Source: Thamnaconus septentrionalis (Eukaryota; Chordata; Actinopteri; Tetraodontiformes; Monacanthidae). From it: a stretch of 64,000 nucleotides of DNA. The translations under genes and the position numbers were made by a program. The stretch spans positions 7,410,001 to 7,474,000 of the forward strand of contig CM020509.1 of assembly GCA_009823395.1 (NCBI GenBank), read 5' to 3'. Positions 63,897 through 64,000 of the stretch are shown here, piece after piece. The notes under the pieces were generated by a model. The model saw nothing but the letters and a program-made list of their open reading frames with translations, searched no databases and was not told where the DNA came from. Within the stretch, counting starts at the first letter, position 1. Every line of letters starts with the position of its first letter.

Positions 63897-64000
63897 TTCC
63901 AGGGTCCTGTGTTCCCCAAACTAGCATGATGGCATGACAGGGGTTCTTTGTTGGTGGGTCCAGTGGTTCTATGGTTGGATTTTCCCTCATGATGTAAATC
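63897..64000. other. Right edge, nothing recognised
   Basis: Just over 100 bases of mixed sequence without a recognisable feature. Confidence 0.5.

Overview
The window looks like nuclear DNA from a spiny-rayed (acanthomorph-type) teleost fish. Three things point there: a single-coding-exon vertebrate heparan sulfate 3-O-sulfotransferase gene, a tRNA-derived SINE of a kind very abundant in such fish, and many fish-type MITE and LINE fragments and CA/GT microsatellites. There are no operons, prokaryotic genes or CRISPR arrays. The species cannot be fixed from the sequence alone.

Layout. One protein-coding gene is certain: hs3st1, plus strand, CDS 58568-59491 (307 residues). It has a CpG-rich probable promoter and 5' UTR exon (about 57384-57816), a short 5' UTR intron, and a poly(A) signal at 60140. 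At the left edge, a 62-base minus-strand segment (121-182) has a good acceptor, a good donor and only one open frame; it may be an exon of an unidentified neighbour. The roughly 57 kb between them is a gene desert. Apart from the antisense shadow of hs3st1, no reading frame in it exceeds 200 codons or resembles a protein I know.

The desert is not uniform. It holds CpG-rich blocks (around 2.8, 13.9, 16.7, 29.5, 35.1, 37.7 and 43.8 kb) that could be enhancers or CpG islands. It also holds compact palindromes and motif clusters (AP-1 pair at 3856, octamer/AP-1 at 2570, repeated forkhead-like boxes at 33.45-33.71 kb, RFX-like half sites at 34.77 kb, orphan TATA element at 52.68 kb). Mobile-element remains include one intact SINE with a 14-base target duplication at 53.5 kb, three decayed relatives, a 470-base MITE at 36.1 kb, two inverted copies of another repeat (5.0 and 26.3 kb), LINE-type 3' tails, and a locally triplicated segment at 25.7-27.5 kb. 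Near the right edge a 160-base imperfect palindrome has a telomere-like TTAGGG loop (63736-63896).

Reading. This is the 5' regulatory landscape of hs3st1, a Golgi enzyme that adds the rare 3-O-sulfate to heparan sulfate. In mammals the gene also lies in a gene-poor interval, so long-range control from the desert is plausible but is inference here. I found no convincing new multi-gene system. The most unusual items are the telomeric-loop palindrome, the 33.4-34.0 kb block with paired direct and inverted repeats, the triplicated segment and the unassigned edge exon.
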